Positions 24,480 through 32,968 of a stretch of DNA of 64,000 nt are shown here, one piece after another (position 1 is the stretch's first letter; each line of letters begins with the position of its first letter). The stretch is from JANQEA01 sp964466035 (GTDB lineage: Bacteria > Bipolaricaulota > Bipolaricaulia > UBA7950 > UBA9294). The translations under genes were made by a program, and so were the position numbers. The notes beneath the pieces are model-generated. The model saw nothing but the letters and a program-made list of their open reading frames with translations, was not told the DNA's origin and searched no databases. The stretch covers positions 62,001 to 126,000 of the forward strand of contig CAYXLR010000003.1 in NCBI GenBank assembly GCA_964466035.1. The letters run 5' to 3'.

Positions 24480-25664
24480 ATGTCCGATCGCAACGTCGTT
24501 CTCGGCGTCACCGGATCGATCGCGGCGTACAAGGCGGTCGACCTGGCAAGCAAACTGACCCAGGCCGGCGTCTCCGTCCATACGGTGATGACCGAGAGCG
24601 CGACGAAGCTCGTCGGCCCGGCCTCCTTCCGCGCGATCACGGGGCTTCCGGTCTCGACCGACCTGTTCGAGCTGACGAACCCGTTCTCGATCGAGCACGT
24701 CTCGCTCGCCGAACTCGCGGATCTCGTTCTGATCGCGCCGGCGACGGCGAACGTGCTCGCGAAGCTGGCCGGCGGCATCGCCGACGATCTGCTTTCCTGC
24801 ACCGCGCTCGCCACGCGGGCACCGATCCTCGTCGCCCCGGCGATGCACACCGCGATGTGGGAGAACCCGGCGACGCAGGCGAACGTGAAAACGCTGCGAT
24901 CTCGCGGTGTCGCCTTCGTCGGCCCGGTCGAGGGCCGTCTCGCCTCCGGCGGGGTCGGCGTCGGTCGATTCGCGCCGGTCCCGGAGATCCTCGGCGAGGC
25001 GCTCCGGATCGTCGGCCGCAAGGGGGACCTCTCCGGGACGCGGATCGTCGTCTCCGCCGGCGGGACGCGGGAGCCGATCGATCCGATCCGGTTCGTCGGG
25101 AATCGCTCGTCGGGGAAGATGGGCGTCGCCGTGGCCGAGGCGGCGCGCGACCGCGGAGCGGACGTAACGCTCGTCTCCGGCCCGATGCAGGTCGCGCCCC
25201 CGGCGGGGCTGACCGTCGTCGACGCCGAGACGGCGGCGGAGATGTGCGACGAGGTCGCGGCCGCCTGTCGGACCGCCGACGCGTTAATCATGGCCGCTGC
25301 GGTCGCCGACTACGCGCCGAGCGCGCCCGCCGGTCGGAAGCTGAAGAAGGACGCCGAGAGGCTCTCGATCGAGCTCGAACGGACGGCCGACGTCTTGGCC
25401 TCGGTCGACGGCCCGCGGGTCCGCGTCGGCTTCGCCGCCGAGACCGAAAACCTGATCGAGAACGCGCGGAGGAAGCTCGCCGACAAGCGGCTCGACTTCG
25501 TCGTCGCCAACCGCGTCGGCGCGGAGGAGTCCCCGTTCGGCTCCGACGTCAATCGCGCGATCCTGATCGACGCGGAGCGCGAAGAGGAGCTTCCGCTCCT
25601 CGCGAAGCGGGAGCTCGCCGACCGGATCCTCGATCGCGTCCGCGACCTCCTCGCCGCCGAGTAG
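24480..25664 (+). CDS. coaBC: Bifunctional phosphopantothenoylcysteine decarboxylase / phosphopantothenate-cysteine ligase
   Basis: This 394-aa enzyme makes 4'-phosphopantetheine from 4'-phosphopantothenate and cysteine. The N-terminal flavodoxin-like CoaC half has GVTGSIAAYKA, the active His in SIEHVSLAELAD, and PAMH in place of PAMN. The loop that normally carries the catalytic Cys (E. coli ACGDIGPGRM) reads LASGGVGVGRF, so Ser replaces Cys158. The CoaB half is standard: AGGTREPIDPIRFVGNRSSG, AAAVADYAP and LKKD. The gene heads a five-gene operon. Whether the Cys-to-Ser form fully reduces the enethiol intermediate is uncertain. Confidence 0.93.
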   Translation: MSDRNVVLGVTGSIAAYKAVDLASKLTQAGVSVHTVMTESATKLVGPASFRAITGLPVSTDLFELTNPFSIEHVSLAELADLVLIAPATANVLAKLAGGIADDLLSCTALATRAPILVAPAMHTAMWENPATQANVKTLRSRGVAFVGPVEGRLASGGVGVGRFAPVPEILGEALRIVGRKGDLSGTRIVVSAGGTREPIDPIRFVGNRSSGKMGVAVAEAARDRGADVTLVSGPMQVAPPAGLTVVDAETAAEMCDEVAAACRTADALIMAAAVADYAPSAPAGRKLKKDAERLSIELERTADVLASVDGPRVRVGFAAETENLIENARRKLADKRLDFVVANRVGAEESPFGSDVNRAILIDAEREEELPLLAKRELADRILDRVRDLLAAE

Positions 25665-25670
25665 GAAACC

Positions 25671-26558
25671 ATGGCGACTCGAAGCAGACCGCGTCTCGGC
25701 TTCATCGGTCCCGGCACCGTCGGCAGCGCCCTCGCGCGGGGCCTCACCGCGGCCGGCTACCCCGTGTCGCTGTTCGGTCGAAGACCCGAGCGGCTACGCC
25801 GCGTCCTCGACCGGATCCCGGGCGGCCGCCGCTCGGCGAGCGCTCAGGCGCTCGTCGACACCTCCGACGTCGTCTTCCTCACGGTGCCGGACGACGCGAT
25901 CCGCCCCGCGGCCGAGTCGCTCGCCTGGGACTCCGGAAAGAGCGCGGTCCACTGCTCCGGCGCGTCGTCCCTCGACCTGTTGGCTCACGCTGCGGACCAA
26001 GGCGCGGCCGTCGGCGTCTTCCATCCGCTCCAGTCGTTCGCCACCGCCGAGCAGGCCGAGAGGAACCTGCCGGGGAGCGCGTTCGGAATCGAGGCCTCCT
26101 CCGACGCCCTCCTCGCGGACCTCCGGGAGATGGCCGCGTCGCTCGGCGGAACGCCGCTCACCGTCTCCGGCGACAAGGCGATCTACCACGCGTCCGCCGT
26201 CTTCGCGTCGAACTACCTGGTGACCCTCCTCGACGTCGCGTCGAGCCTGTGGCGGACCTTGGGGCTGTCGCAGGAGGACGGCCTGAGGGCGCTGCTGCCG
26301 CTCGTCCGCGGGACGATCGAGAACCTCGAGACGATCGGCCTCCCGGACGCGCTCACCGGCCCGATCGTTCGCGGCGACGTCGGGACGATCGAGCGGCATC
26401 TCTCCGCCCTCGCGGAGGTTGCGCCGGACGTGCTCCCGCTGTACAAGGAGCTTGCCCGAAGGGCGATCCCGATCGCCCGCGCCAAGGGAGGGCTCGACGA
26501 GGAGGCGGCGGACCGGGTGAGCGAGCTCCTCGATCGCCGGGAGGGAGGAGGATCATGA
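25671..26558 (+). CDS. Rossmann-like / DUF2520 oxidoreductase, candidate ketopantoate reductase
   Basis: This 295-aa protein has an N-terminal NAD(P)-binding Rossmann domain (GFIGPGTVGSALARGL at residues 9-24) and a C-terminal helical DUF2520 domain (residues 165-290). The layout matches ketopantoate and 6-phosphogluconate dehydrogenase relatives; CSGASSLD and FHPLQSFA are typical DUF2520 motifs. It lies between coaBC and panB, with ATGA overlap to panB. The cluster has no panE or ilvC-like reductase, so it is a good candidate for the missing reduction of ketopantoate to pantoate. That role is inferred from context only. Confidence 0.8.
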   Translation: MATRSRPRLGFIGPGTVGSALARGLTAAGYPVSLFGRRPERLRRVLDRIPGGRRSASAQALVDTSDVVFLTVPDDAIRPAAESLAWDSGKSAVHCSGASSLDLLAHAADQGAAVGVFHPLQSFATAEQAERNLPGSAFGIEASSDALLADLREMAASLGGTPLTVSGDKAIYHASAVFASNYLVTLLDVASSLWRTLGLSQEDGLRALLPLVRGTIENLETIGLPDALTGPIVRGDVGTIERHLSALAEVAPDVLPLYKELARRAIPIARAKGGLDEEAADRVSELLDRREGGGS

Positions 26559-27406
26559 AGAGAGTCACCATCGCGGACGTCCGACGGATGAAGGAGAACG
26601 GCGAGCGGTTCGCCGCCCTGACGGCGTACGACGTCGTCACGGCCCGGCTCGTCGACGAGGCCGGGGTGCCGGTCATCCTCGTCGGGGACAGCCTCGGGAT
26701 GGTCGTGCTCGGCTACGACAGCACGATCCCCGTCACCCTCGACGCGATCGTTCACCACACCCGTGCCGTCGTCCGCGGCGCGCAGCGGGCGCTGGTCGTC
26801 GCCGACCTCCCGTTCATGACCTACCACAAGTCGGCCGAGCAGGCGCTCGACAGCGCCGGCCGGTGCATCCAAGAGGGCGGCGCCCAGGCGGTCAAGCTCG
26901 AGGGCGGACGACCGGTCGCCGGGACGATCGCGCGGCTGACGTCGGCCGGGATCCCGGTGATGGGACACCTCGGGCTGACGCCGCAGTCGATCCACCAGCT
27001 CGGTGGGTACAAGGCACAGGGGAAGACCGAGGCCCAGGCGAAGGCCCTCGTCGAGGACGCGCTCGCGGTCGAGGCGGCGGGCGCCTTCTCGATCGTCCTC
27101 GAGTGCGTACCGGCGGAGCTGTCGCGCCTGGTCACCGAGCGGCTCGCGATTCCGACGATCGGGATCGGCGCCGGGCCTCACTGCGACGGCGAGATTCAGG
27201 TGGTCAGCGACGTTCTCGGCTGGTTCTCCGATTTCGTCCCGAAGCACGCGCGCCGGTACGCGAAGCTGTCGGAGGCCGCGGCCGAAGCGATCCGCGAGTA
27301 CGCCGACGACGTGCAGGGCGGACGGTTCCCGACCGAGAAGGAGTCGGTCTCGGTCCCGGCGGACGTGATCCGCCGAGTCGAGGAAGCCTTCCCGATCGAG
27401 CCATGA
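26555..27406 (+). CDS. panB: 3-methyl-2-oxobutanoate hydroxymethyltransferase (ketopantoate hydroxymethyltransferase)
   Basis: This 283-aa TIM-barrel enzyme adds a hydroxymethyl group from methylene-tetrahydrofolate to 2-oxoisovalerate, the first step of pantothenate synthesis. The metal-binding region VILVGDSLGMVVLGY and the conserved MGHLGLTPQS and GIGAGPHCDGEIQV motifs are intact. The ATG overlaps the upstream stop and its own stop overlaps the panC start; both junctions are ATGA. Confidence 0.96.
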   Translation: MKRVTIADVRRMKENGERFAALTAYDVVTARLVDEAGVPVILVGDSLGMVVLGYDSTIPVTLDAIVHHTRAVVRGAQRALVVADLPFMTYHKSAEQALDSAGRCIQEGGAQAVKLEGGRPVAGTIARLTSAGIPVMGHLGLTPQSIHQLGGYKAQGKTEAQAKALVEDALAVEAAGAFSIVLECVPAELSRLVTERLAIPTIGIGAGPHCDGEIQVVSDVLGWFSDFVPKHARRYAKLSEAAAEAIREYADDVQGGRFPTEKESVSVPADVIRRVEEAFPIEP

Positions 27407-28254
27407 AGGTCGCGAAGACGATCCCCGACTTCCGCCGCCTGCGGCGGAAGCTTGCTGCCCCGGTCGGATTCGTCCCGACGATGGGCTTCCTCCACGACGG
27501 CCACCTGTCGCTCGTCCGCAGGGCGGGCGCGGAGTGCGCCTCGGTCGTGGCGTCCGTCTTCGTCAACCCGACCCAGTTCGCGCCGAACGAAGACCTCGCC
27601 GACTACCCCCGAGACCTGGACCGCGACGTGGGCCTCCTCGAGGAGGCGGGGACCGACCTCGTCCTCGCGCCGCCGGTCGAGGCGCTCTATCCGGAGGGGT
27701 TCGACACGTGGGTCACCGTCGAGCGGCTGACCGAGCGGCTGGAGGGGGCGTCCCGCCCGACCCACTTCCGCGGCGTCGCGACGATCGTGGCGAAGCTGTT
27801 GAACCTGGTCCGTCCCGAGCGTGCCTACTTCGGGCAGAAGGACGGCCAGCAGGCGCTCGTCGTCCGGCGGTTGATCCGCGATCTCGACTTCGACATCGAT
27901 CTCGTCGTCTGTCCGACCGTCCGCGAGCCGGACGGGCTGGCGATGAGCAGCCGGAACGCGTACCTGTCGCCGGAGGAGAGGGAGGCGGCGACGGTCCTCT
28001 ATCACGCCCTGCAGCGCGCCGAGACGATCTACGCAACCGGAGAGCGGGACGCCGTGACGCTCCGCGAGGCGATGACGGAGATCCTCGAAGGTGAGCCGCT
28101 GGCCCGACCCGCGTACGTCAGCGTCGCGGACGCGGAAGACCTGGCCGAACTGGAGACCGTCGACCGGAAGGCCCTCGTCTCGCTCGCGGTCCGGATCGGG
28201 AAAACTCGGTTGATCGACAATACTGTCCTGCCACCGGGACAGGAGTTGACCTAG
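27403..28254 (+). CDS. panC: Pantothenate synthetase (pantoate-beta-alanine ligase)
   Basis: This 283-aa enzyme joins pantoate and beta-alanine using ATP. The HIGH-like motif is FVPTMGFLHDGHLSLVR and the KMSKS-like loop is DGLAMSSRNAYLS. YFGQKDGQQ and NPTQFAPNEDL are the substrate-site motifs. No panD (aspartate decarboxylase) is present in the cluster, so beta-alanine comes from elsewhere. The stop is 11 bases before coaX, which has AGAGGAGG in the gap. Confidence 0.96.
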   Translation: MKVAKTIPDFRRLRRKLAAPVGFVPTMGFLHDGHLSLVRRAGAECASVVASVFVNPTQFAPNEDLADYPRDLDRDVGLLEEAGTDLVLAPPVEALYPEGFDTWVTVERLTERLEGASRPTHFRGVATIVAKLLNLVRPERAYFGQKDGQQALVVRRLIRDLDFDIDLVVCPTVREPDGLAMSSRNAYLSPEEREAATVLYHALQRAETIYATGERDAVTLREAMTEILEGEPLARPAYVSVADAEDLAELETVDRKALVSLAVRIGKTRLIDNTVLPPGQELT

Positions 28255-28265
28255 AGGAGGTCGCG

Positions 28266-29045
28266 ATGCTCCTCACATTCGACGTCGGCAACACGAACAC
28301 CGTCGTCGGGTTGTTCGACGGCGACGAACTGACGGCGCACTGGCGGTTCACGACCGAGCGCAACCGGACGGCCGACGAGCTTCGCCTGACGACCCGCACC
28401 CTCCTCGCCGAGAACGGCGTCGGGCCCGCCGATACCGAGGGGATCGCCGTCGCGTCGGTCGTCCCGTCGATCGACGCTCCACTTCGGAAGGGGCTCGAGC
28501 GGTTGACCGCCGGGGAGATCCGGTTCCTGACGCACCGGTCCTCCCCGATCGAGCTGCGGGTCGACGAGCCGTGGTCGGTCGGCGCCGATCGGATCGCCAA
28601 CTCGTTCGCCGGATATGCGCTGCACGGCGGGCCGATCCTCGTGATCGATTTCGGGACCGCGACGACGTTCGACCTCGTCTCCGAGGACGGCGCCTTCCTC
28701 GGCGGCGCGATCGCCCCGGAGATGCACCTCACCGCCCGCGCGTTGACCGACCGGGCCGCGCAGCTCCCCTCCGTCGCGCTCGATCTCCCCGACTCCGTCG
28801 TCGGCAAGACGACGGCCGAGAACCTCCGCGCCGGGATCGTCTTCGGCTTCCTCGATCTCGTCGACGGGCTGATCGCCCGCTTCCGAGCCGAGGTCTCGGG
28901 CGATTTGAAGGTCGTCGCGACCGGCGGGAAGGGCGAGCTGTTCTACCGCGAACTCGACGCGATCGGGCTGTACGACCCGCACCTCACGCTGACCGGCCTG
29001 CTCCGATGGTGGCGAACGACGGCCGGACCCGCCCCGGTCGCCTAG
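28266..29045 (+). CDS. coaX: Type III pantothenate kinase
   Basis: This 259-aa ASKHA-fold kinase phosphorylates pantothenate and belongs to the CoaX type, which is not feedback-inhibited by CoA. Motifs are the P-loop-like DVGNTNTVVGLF, the WRFTTERNRTADEL substrate site, GADRIANSFAG, and DFGTATTFDLV. It ends the operon. Its TAG stop shares a CTAG with the convergent gene at 29042, so no separate terminator fits between them. Confidence 0.95.
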   Translation: MLLTFDVGNTNTVVGLFDGDELTAHWRFTTERNRTADELRLTTRTLLAENGVGPADTEGIAVASVVPSIDAPLRKGLERLTAGEIRFLTHRSSPIELRVDEPWSVGADRIANSFAGYALHGGPILVIDFGTATTFDLVSEDGAFLGGAIAPEMHLTARALTDRAAQLPSVALDLPDSVVGKTTAENLRAGIVFGFLDLVDGLIARFRAEVSGDLKVVATGGKGELFYRELDAIGLYDPHLTLTGLLRWWRTTAGPAPVA

Positions 29046-29437
29046 AACCGCGACGCGTAGATCAGGCCGCCGATCACGCCGGAGACGATCCCCGTGAGGC
29101 CGCCGAAGACGAGCCCCGCGAACAGGCCGGGTGGGTTCAGGACGAATCGGAAGATCCCGGCGTCCGGGGGCACGACGGCCATCGACGATACCCAGGCGAT
29201 CATGACGGGCACGACGGCCGCCAAGCCGCCGCCGACCGCCATCGCCGAGAAGCCGTCGTCGCCGCCGTTGCGGATCGTGGTCCGTCCGAACAGGAAGCCG
29301 ATCCCTCCGCCGAGAGCGACGTTGAAGATCGCTTCCACCCTGGGAACGTGGACGAGCCGGAAGAGGAGGCTTCCCGCAATCGCGACGACCAACCCCCACA
29401 CCGCCGCCTTCACGATCGACCGCACGTCGAGCCGCAT
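29042..29437 (-). CDS. Small Gly-rich membrane protein, function unknown
   Basis: This 131-aa protein has about four transmembrane helices rich in Gly, Ala and Val (residues 8-28, 36-52, 62-84, 105-128), the last with glycine-zipper spacing (GLVFGGLTGIVSGVIGGLIY). It could oligomerise in the membrane, but no function can be assigned. The ATG at 29437 follows GGGAGAGGGAGG. A promoter with 17-bp spacing lies upstream (29471-29499). Confidence 0.7.
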   Translation of the reverse strand: MRLDVRSIVKAAVWGLVVAIAGSLLFRLVHVPRVEAIFNVALGGGIGFLFGRTTIRNGGDDGFSAMAVGGGLAAVVPVMIAWVSSMAVVPPDAGIFRFVLNPPGLFAGLVFGGLTGIVSGVIGGLIYASRF

Positions 29438-29470
29438 CGAGCCTCCCTCTCCCTGCATAGGTTCAGGGAT

Positions 29471-29499
29471 AGGGTAGCTCCATCTATTGGTCGAGGCAA
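29471..29499 (-). promoter_or_regulatory. Promoter of the small membrane protein gene
   Basis: On the minus strand, TTGCCT (29499-29494), 17 bases, TACCCT (29476-29471). Confidence 0.5.
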
Positions 29500-29528
29500 C
29501 CGGTAAGAACGGTCCGATCCCTGTCCTC

Positions 29529-29966
29529 TCACCCTTCGGCCGTCGGCTCGAACCACATCTTCGTCCCGTACTGGTAGAACTTGGCCCAGTCGGCGGCGAA
29601 GCACAGCACGGTGTAGTCCAGGTCGTCGATCCCCTGCGGGTAGTACCGCTCGCAGCCGTCCTCCCACAGGCGCTCGCGGGAGGCACGGTCCCGGAGGATC
29701 TCCATCCGCCCGCCGAGCGTCAGCCCGCGCCACGGCTCCCGTGCCCACTGCGCGAAGTAGACGCAGGCCCGAGGATCCCGCTCCAGCTGCCCGACGTGCT
29801 CGCTCGACGTGTTCGTGGAGAACCAGATCGTCTTCATGCCGTCGTGCTCGGCCACGATCATCGCCACGATCCGAGGCGCTCCGTCTTCATCCAGCGTGCC
29901 GACCGTCGCGATCGTCGATCGCTCGACCAGCTCCAGCGCGCTCGCCTTCACCTCGTTCTCGTTCAT
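29529..29966 (-). CDS. Pyridoxamine 5'-phosphate oxidase-like flavoprotein (PPOX fold), copy B
   Basis: This 145-aa split-barrel protein is similar to general stress protein 26 or F420/FMN-binding oxidase relatives. ALELVERSTIATVGTLDEDG is the first strand pair. WFSTNTSSEHVGQL is shared with its paralogue at 30437 (VYVSTNTSSKKRKDI). Such proteins bind FMN, F420 or haem; the ligand is not readable here. The ATG at 29966 follows GAGGGAGG. It is the last gene of a three-gene operon with MarR in the middle. Confidence 0.85.
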   Translation of the reverse strand: MNENEVKASALELVERSTIATVGTLDEDGAPRIVAMIVAEHDGMKTIWFSTNTSSEHVGQLERDPRACVYFAQWAREPWRGLTLGGRMEILRDRASRERLWEDGCERYYPQGIDDLDYTVLCFAADWAKFYQYGTKMWFEPTAEG

Positions 29967-29993
29967 CGCGCCTCCCTCTTCTCCCTGCACCGT

Positions 29994-30440
29994 TTACGGA
30001 TCTCCGTCTTCGAACGCGATCAGGTTGTCGAGGATTCGCCCGAGGGTTCGCTCGAACGCACCGATCTCCTCGTCCGTGAGACCGCGATAGAAGACATCGG
30101 ACATCGCAGCCGAGACGCGTTCGTACGCCGCCTGCGCCGCGCGGTCCTTGTCGGTCCGCTTCACGCGGATCACGCGACGATCGGCCTCCGAACGCTCCCG
30201 CACGACGTACCCGGCCTCCTCGAGGCGATCGAGCATGCTGGTCAGCGTCGACTTCCCGAGCGACGTCCGCTTCGCCAGCTCGCGAATCGGAATCCCGTCC
30301 TCGCGCCAGAGGACGAACAGGATCCGCCCCTGCGCCGGGTTGATCTCGATCTCGCACTCCCGCAGCATCCGCGCGAAGACGCGCCCGGTGAGCCGGTGGA
30401 TCTTCGAGAGGAGAAAGCCGCCCTGACGTTCGATTCTCAT
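29994..30440 (-). CDS. MarR-family transcriptional regulator
   Basis: This 148-aa winged-helix repressor has its helix-turn-helix around residues 50-75 (IRELAKRTSLGKSTLTSMLD), then the wing RERSEADRRVIRVKRTDKD. Dimerisation helices lie at both ends. The ATG overlaps the stop of the upstream flavoprotein gene (ATGA). Two palindromes at 30938-30959 overlap the operon promoter and are the likely autoregulatory sites. The signal may be a redox or phenolic compound acting with the flanking flavoproteins (inference). Confidence 0.9.
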   Translation of the reverse strand: MRIERQGGFLLSKIHRLTGRVFARMLRECEIEINPAQGRILFVLWREDGIPIRELAKRTSLGKSTLTSMLDRLEEAGYVVRERSEADRRVIRVKRTDKDRAAQAAYERVSAAMSDVFYRGLTDEEIGAFERTLGRILDNLIAFEDGDP

Positions 30441-30910
30441 CGATCGAGCGCGAACTCGAACGTCTCGGAGCCGGTCCACCCTCGCGCGCCCTTCGGGAAC
30501 AGACGCAGCAGCGTGTAGTCCGGATCGTCGGGTCGGCCGGTTGTCCGAAAGTACCTCTCCCATCCGTCGGCCCAGACCGCCTCCTTGATCTTCGCGTCCT
30601 CGACGATCTCGACGTCGCCGACCAACGACATCCCGAAGAACTCGGTCGGTCTGCAGTAGTACAGGCCGATTTGCGGGTTCGCCTCGATGTCTTTTCTCTT
30701 CTTCGACGACGTGTTCGTCGAGACGTAGACCATGAAGTCGTCGTCGTGCCCGTCGTACAGGTGGACGTGATCCGGATACTGGCTCCGATTGCGCAGGTTG
30801 AGCATCGCACGGGTCCGCGGGTAGCCGTCCGCATCGACGGTCGACAGGTAGACGACGTCGGCTGTCGCCATCAGCTCGAGGCACCTCATCCGGAGTTCCT
30901 TCTCTTTCAT
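30437..30910 (-). CDS. Pyridoxamine 5'-phosphate oxidase-like flavoprotein (PPOX fold), copy A
   Basis: This 157-aa PPOX-fold protein is the first gene of the operon and paralogous to the one at 29529. VYLSTVDADGYPRTRAML and FGMSLVGDVEIVEDA are the barrel strands. The ATG at 30910 follows GAAGGGA by four bases. Having two such paralogues around one MarR gene suggests they act on related substrates or as a heterodimer. Confidence 0.85.
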   Translation of the reverse strand: MKEKELRMRCLELMATADVVYLSTVDADGYPRTRAMLNLRNRSQYPDHVHLYDGHDDDFMVYVSTNTSSKKRKDIEANPQIGLYYCRPTEFFGMSLVGDVEIVEDAKIKEAVWADGWERYFRTTGRPDDPDYTLLRLFPKGARGWTGSETFEFALDR

Positions 30911-30937
30911 CGGTCCCTTCTCAGTCGTTCGATGGCG

Positions 30938-30967
30938 TATCGTACGATATAGAACTATAGAAGTCAA
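30938..30967 (-). promoter_or_regulatory. Promoter and twin palindromic operators of the MarR operon
   Basis: On the minus strand, TTGACT (30967-30962), 17 bases, TACGAT (30944-30939). TATCGTACGATA (30938-30949) is a perfect 12-bp palindrome over the -10, and TATAGAACTATA (30948-30959) is a second inverted repeat within the spacer. Both fit MarR-dimer sites. Confidence 0.75.
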
Positions 30968-31407
30968 TACTCCGAAGGAGTTCGCAGATGCCGAGGCTTA
31001 CGAAGATCAGACGGTAGCGGCTCGACCACCCAGGAAGGAAATCCTCCGCGACATGGACATCGGACGACGCCAACCGCCAGCGCCGCCCGATGACCCGGGC
31101 ACAACCAGAAGACTGCACATTCCCGGGCGGAATCAGTCTACAGGGCGTTTTCCTCCGGTGTCAAGTCCCTACTGTGAAGCAGTTCCCGCGCGTGCTGAGT
31201 TCCGCTGCTTGTCTGTCCGATCCGGATCATGGTGGGCCTCAAGAACAAGTGCTCACCACAACAACAGCAACCAGCGACACCGTCGGCAAACGACGTGCGT
31301 GGAATCGTCCCAATGTGCGGGGTCCCCATGCGCGCGATAGCAACCGCCCCAACTCTCCGAAGCACAACACAACTATGGAAACAGAAGAAGGCCGTGAGGC
31401 CCCGCGC
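30968..31407. other. Gene-free stretch of lower GC
   Basis: About 440 bases between the MarR operon promoter and the xylulokinase stop. Short open frames exist on both strands but none has a recognisable family, ribosome binding site or codon pattern like the neighbours. I see no terminator of note. It may be decayed foreign DNA. Confidence 0.4.
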
Positions 31408-32925
31408 CTATCCGAACGCCCCCGACCCGGTCAGTCCCGGATAGAGGCGGACGAACCGACGGTACAGGTCTTCGTACGCGGCAACGAGAACGGGGTCCGG
31501 CGCCTCGACGTCCTTCCGGACACGCACGGCGCGGGCGACCGCCTCGCCGACGTCGGCGTACACGCCGCTCCCCACGCCGGCGAGCAGCGCGGCCCCGAAC
31601 GGCGCCCCCTCCTCCACCTCCAAGCGCCGGAGCGGCGCGTTCAGGACGGCGGCGAGGATCCTCCGCCAGAGCGGGCTTCGCATCCCGCCGCCGACGGCGC
31701 GCAGTTCGTCCGGCGACAGATCGAGCGCCTGGATGCGGACCAGCGAGTCCTTCAGGGCGAACGCTACGCCCTCGAGGATCGATCGCACGAGATGGGGACG
31801 GCCGTGCGCCAGGCTCAACCCGATCCACGCGCCGCGTGCGTTCGGATCCATGTGGGGCGTCCGCTCCCCGGCCAGGTACGGAAGGAAGAGCAGGCCCTCG
31901 GCGCCCGGAGGGACCGGCACGGCCTCCTCGCACAGGAGCTCGTACGGATCGCGGCCGAGCCGCTTCGCCGCCGAGGTCTCCTCGGACGCGAGCGTGTCGC
32001 GGTACCAGCGCAGCGCCCCGCCGGCCGAGAGGACCACACCCATGAGGTGGTACTTCGAAGGGACCGCATGACAGCAGGCGTGGATCGCCCCGGCGGGGTC
32101 GGTCTTCGCCTCGTCGGAGTGGACGAAGATGACCCCCGACGTGCCGAGGGAAAGCAGGCCGGTGCCGGACCGGACGACCCCGGCGCCGACGGCCGAAGCG
32201 GCGTTGTCCCCGCCGCCTCCCACCACCGGCGTGCCGGCCGGGATCCCGGTCCGCTTCGCCGCGTCCGCGTGCAGCTCGCCGGTGACGTCCGGCCCCTCGA
32301 ACACCGTCGGGAACCAGTCCTTGGGCAGTTCGATCGCATCGAGGATCTCGTCCGACCAGTCGCGCTCGATCAGATCGAGCAGCAGCGTCCCGGCCGCGTC
32401 GGACGTGTCGGTGGCGAACCCGCCAGTCAACCGGAATCGGACGTAGTCCTTCGGCAGCAGGATCCGGCGCACCTTCGCGAAGCGGGTCGGCTCGTGATTC
32501 CTCAGCCACAGGATCTTCGGCGCCTGGAAGCCGGCCAGCGCGGGATTCCCGGTGATCTCCTGGAGGCGCTCGCGGCCGACGCGCCGCTCGAGCTCGGCGC
32601 ACTCCTCGCCAGTGCGCGCGTCGTTCCAGAGGAGGGCCGGCCGGATCGATCGACCGCGCTCGTCCAGGAAGACCGAACCGTGCATCTGGCCGGTGAGGCC
32701 GATTCCGACGATCCGGCGCCCGTCCGCCTCGTGGGCCAGCTCGCGAAGAACGGTCACCGCCGCCTTCCACCAGTCCTCCGGGCGCTGCTCGGACCAACCG
32801 GGGCGCGGCGTGTGCAGCGGATACTCCGCGAACGCGCGCGCCAACACGGATCCGTCCGGGCTCACAAGAAGCCCCTTCGTCCCGCCGGTTCCGATGTCCA
32901 GTCCGATCAGGAAGCCGTCACGCAT
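31408..32925 (-). CDS. xylB: Xylulokinase (FGGY family)
   Basis: This 505-aa sugar kinase phosphorylates D-xylulose to xylulose 5-phosphate. The ATP-site motif DIGTGGTKGLLVSPDG is at the N-terminus, GQMHGSV and LLWNDAR are the sugar-site motifs of xylulokinases, and SAGGALRWYRD and AVGGGMRSPLWRRILA are the FGGY domain signatures. It is the last gene of the oligosaccharide operon, next to an isomerase that would supply its substrate. Confidence 0.93.
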   Translation of the reverse strand: MRDGFLIGLDIGTGGTKGLLVSPDGSVLARAFAEYPLHTPRPGWSEQRPEDWWKAAVTVLRELAHEADGRRIVGIGLTGQMHGSVFLDERGRSIRPALLWNDARTGEECAELERRVGRERLQEITGNPALAGFQAPKILWLRNHEPTRFAKVRRILLPKDYVRFRLTGGFATDTSDAAGTLLLDLIERDWSDEILDAIELPKDWFPTVFEGPDVTGELHADAAKRTGIPAGTPVVGGGGDNAASAVGAGVVRSGTGLLSLGTSGVIFVHSDEAKTDPAGAIHACCHAVPSKYHLMGVVLSAGGALRWYRDTLASEETSAAKRLGRDPYELLCEEAVPVPPGAEGLLFLPYLAGERTPHMDPNARGAWIGLSLAHGRPHLVRSILEGVAFALKDSLVRIQALDLSPDELRAVGGGMRSPLWRRILAAVLNAPLRRLEVEEGAPFGAALLAGVGSGVYADVGEAVARAVRVRKDVEAPDPVLVAAYEDLYRRFVRLYPGLTGSGAFG

Positions 32926-32968
32926 CGCTCTCGTAGGGCAACCTCGGGCCCCCTTCTCCTTCCCCCAA

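Noticed and set aside
18734..25291. Long minus-strand open frames opposite argS, ftsY, ppdK and coaBC
   Set aside because: Antisense shadows: the plus-strand genes have full family motifs and the minus-strand products do not.
31138..31365. 75-codon minus-strand frame in the gap after the MarR operon
   Set aside because: No ribosome binding site, no homology I recognise, and Cys/Gly-rich composition unlike the neighbours.
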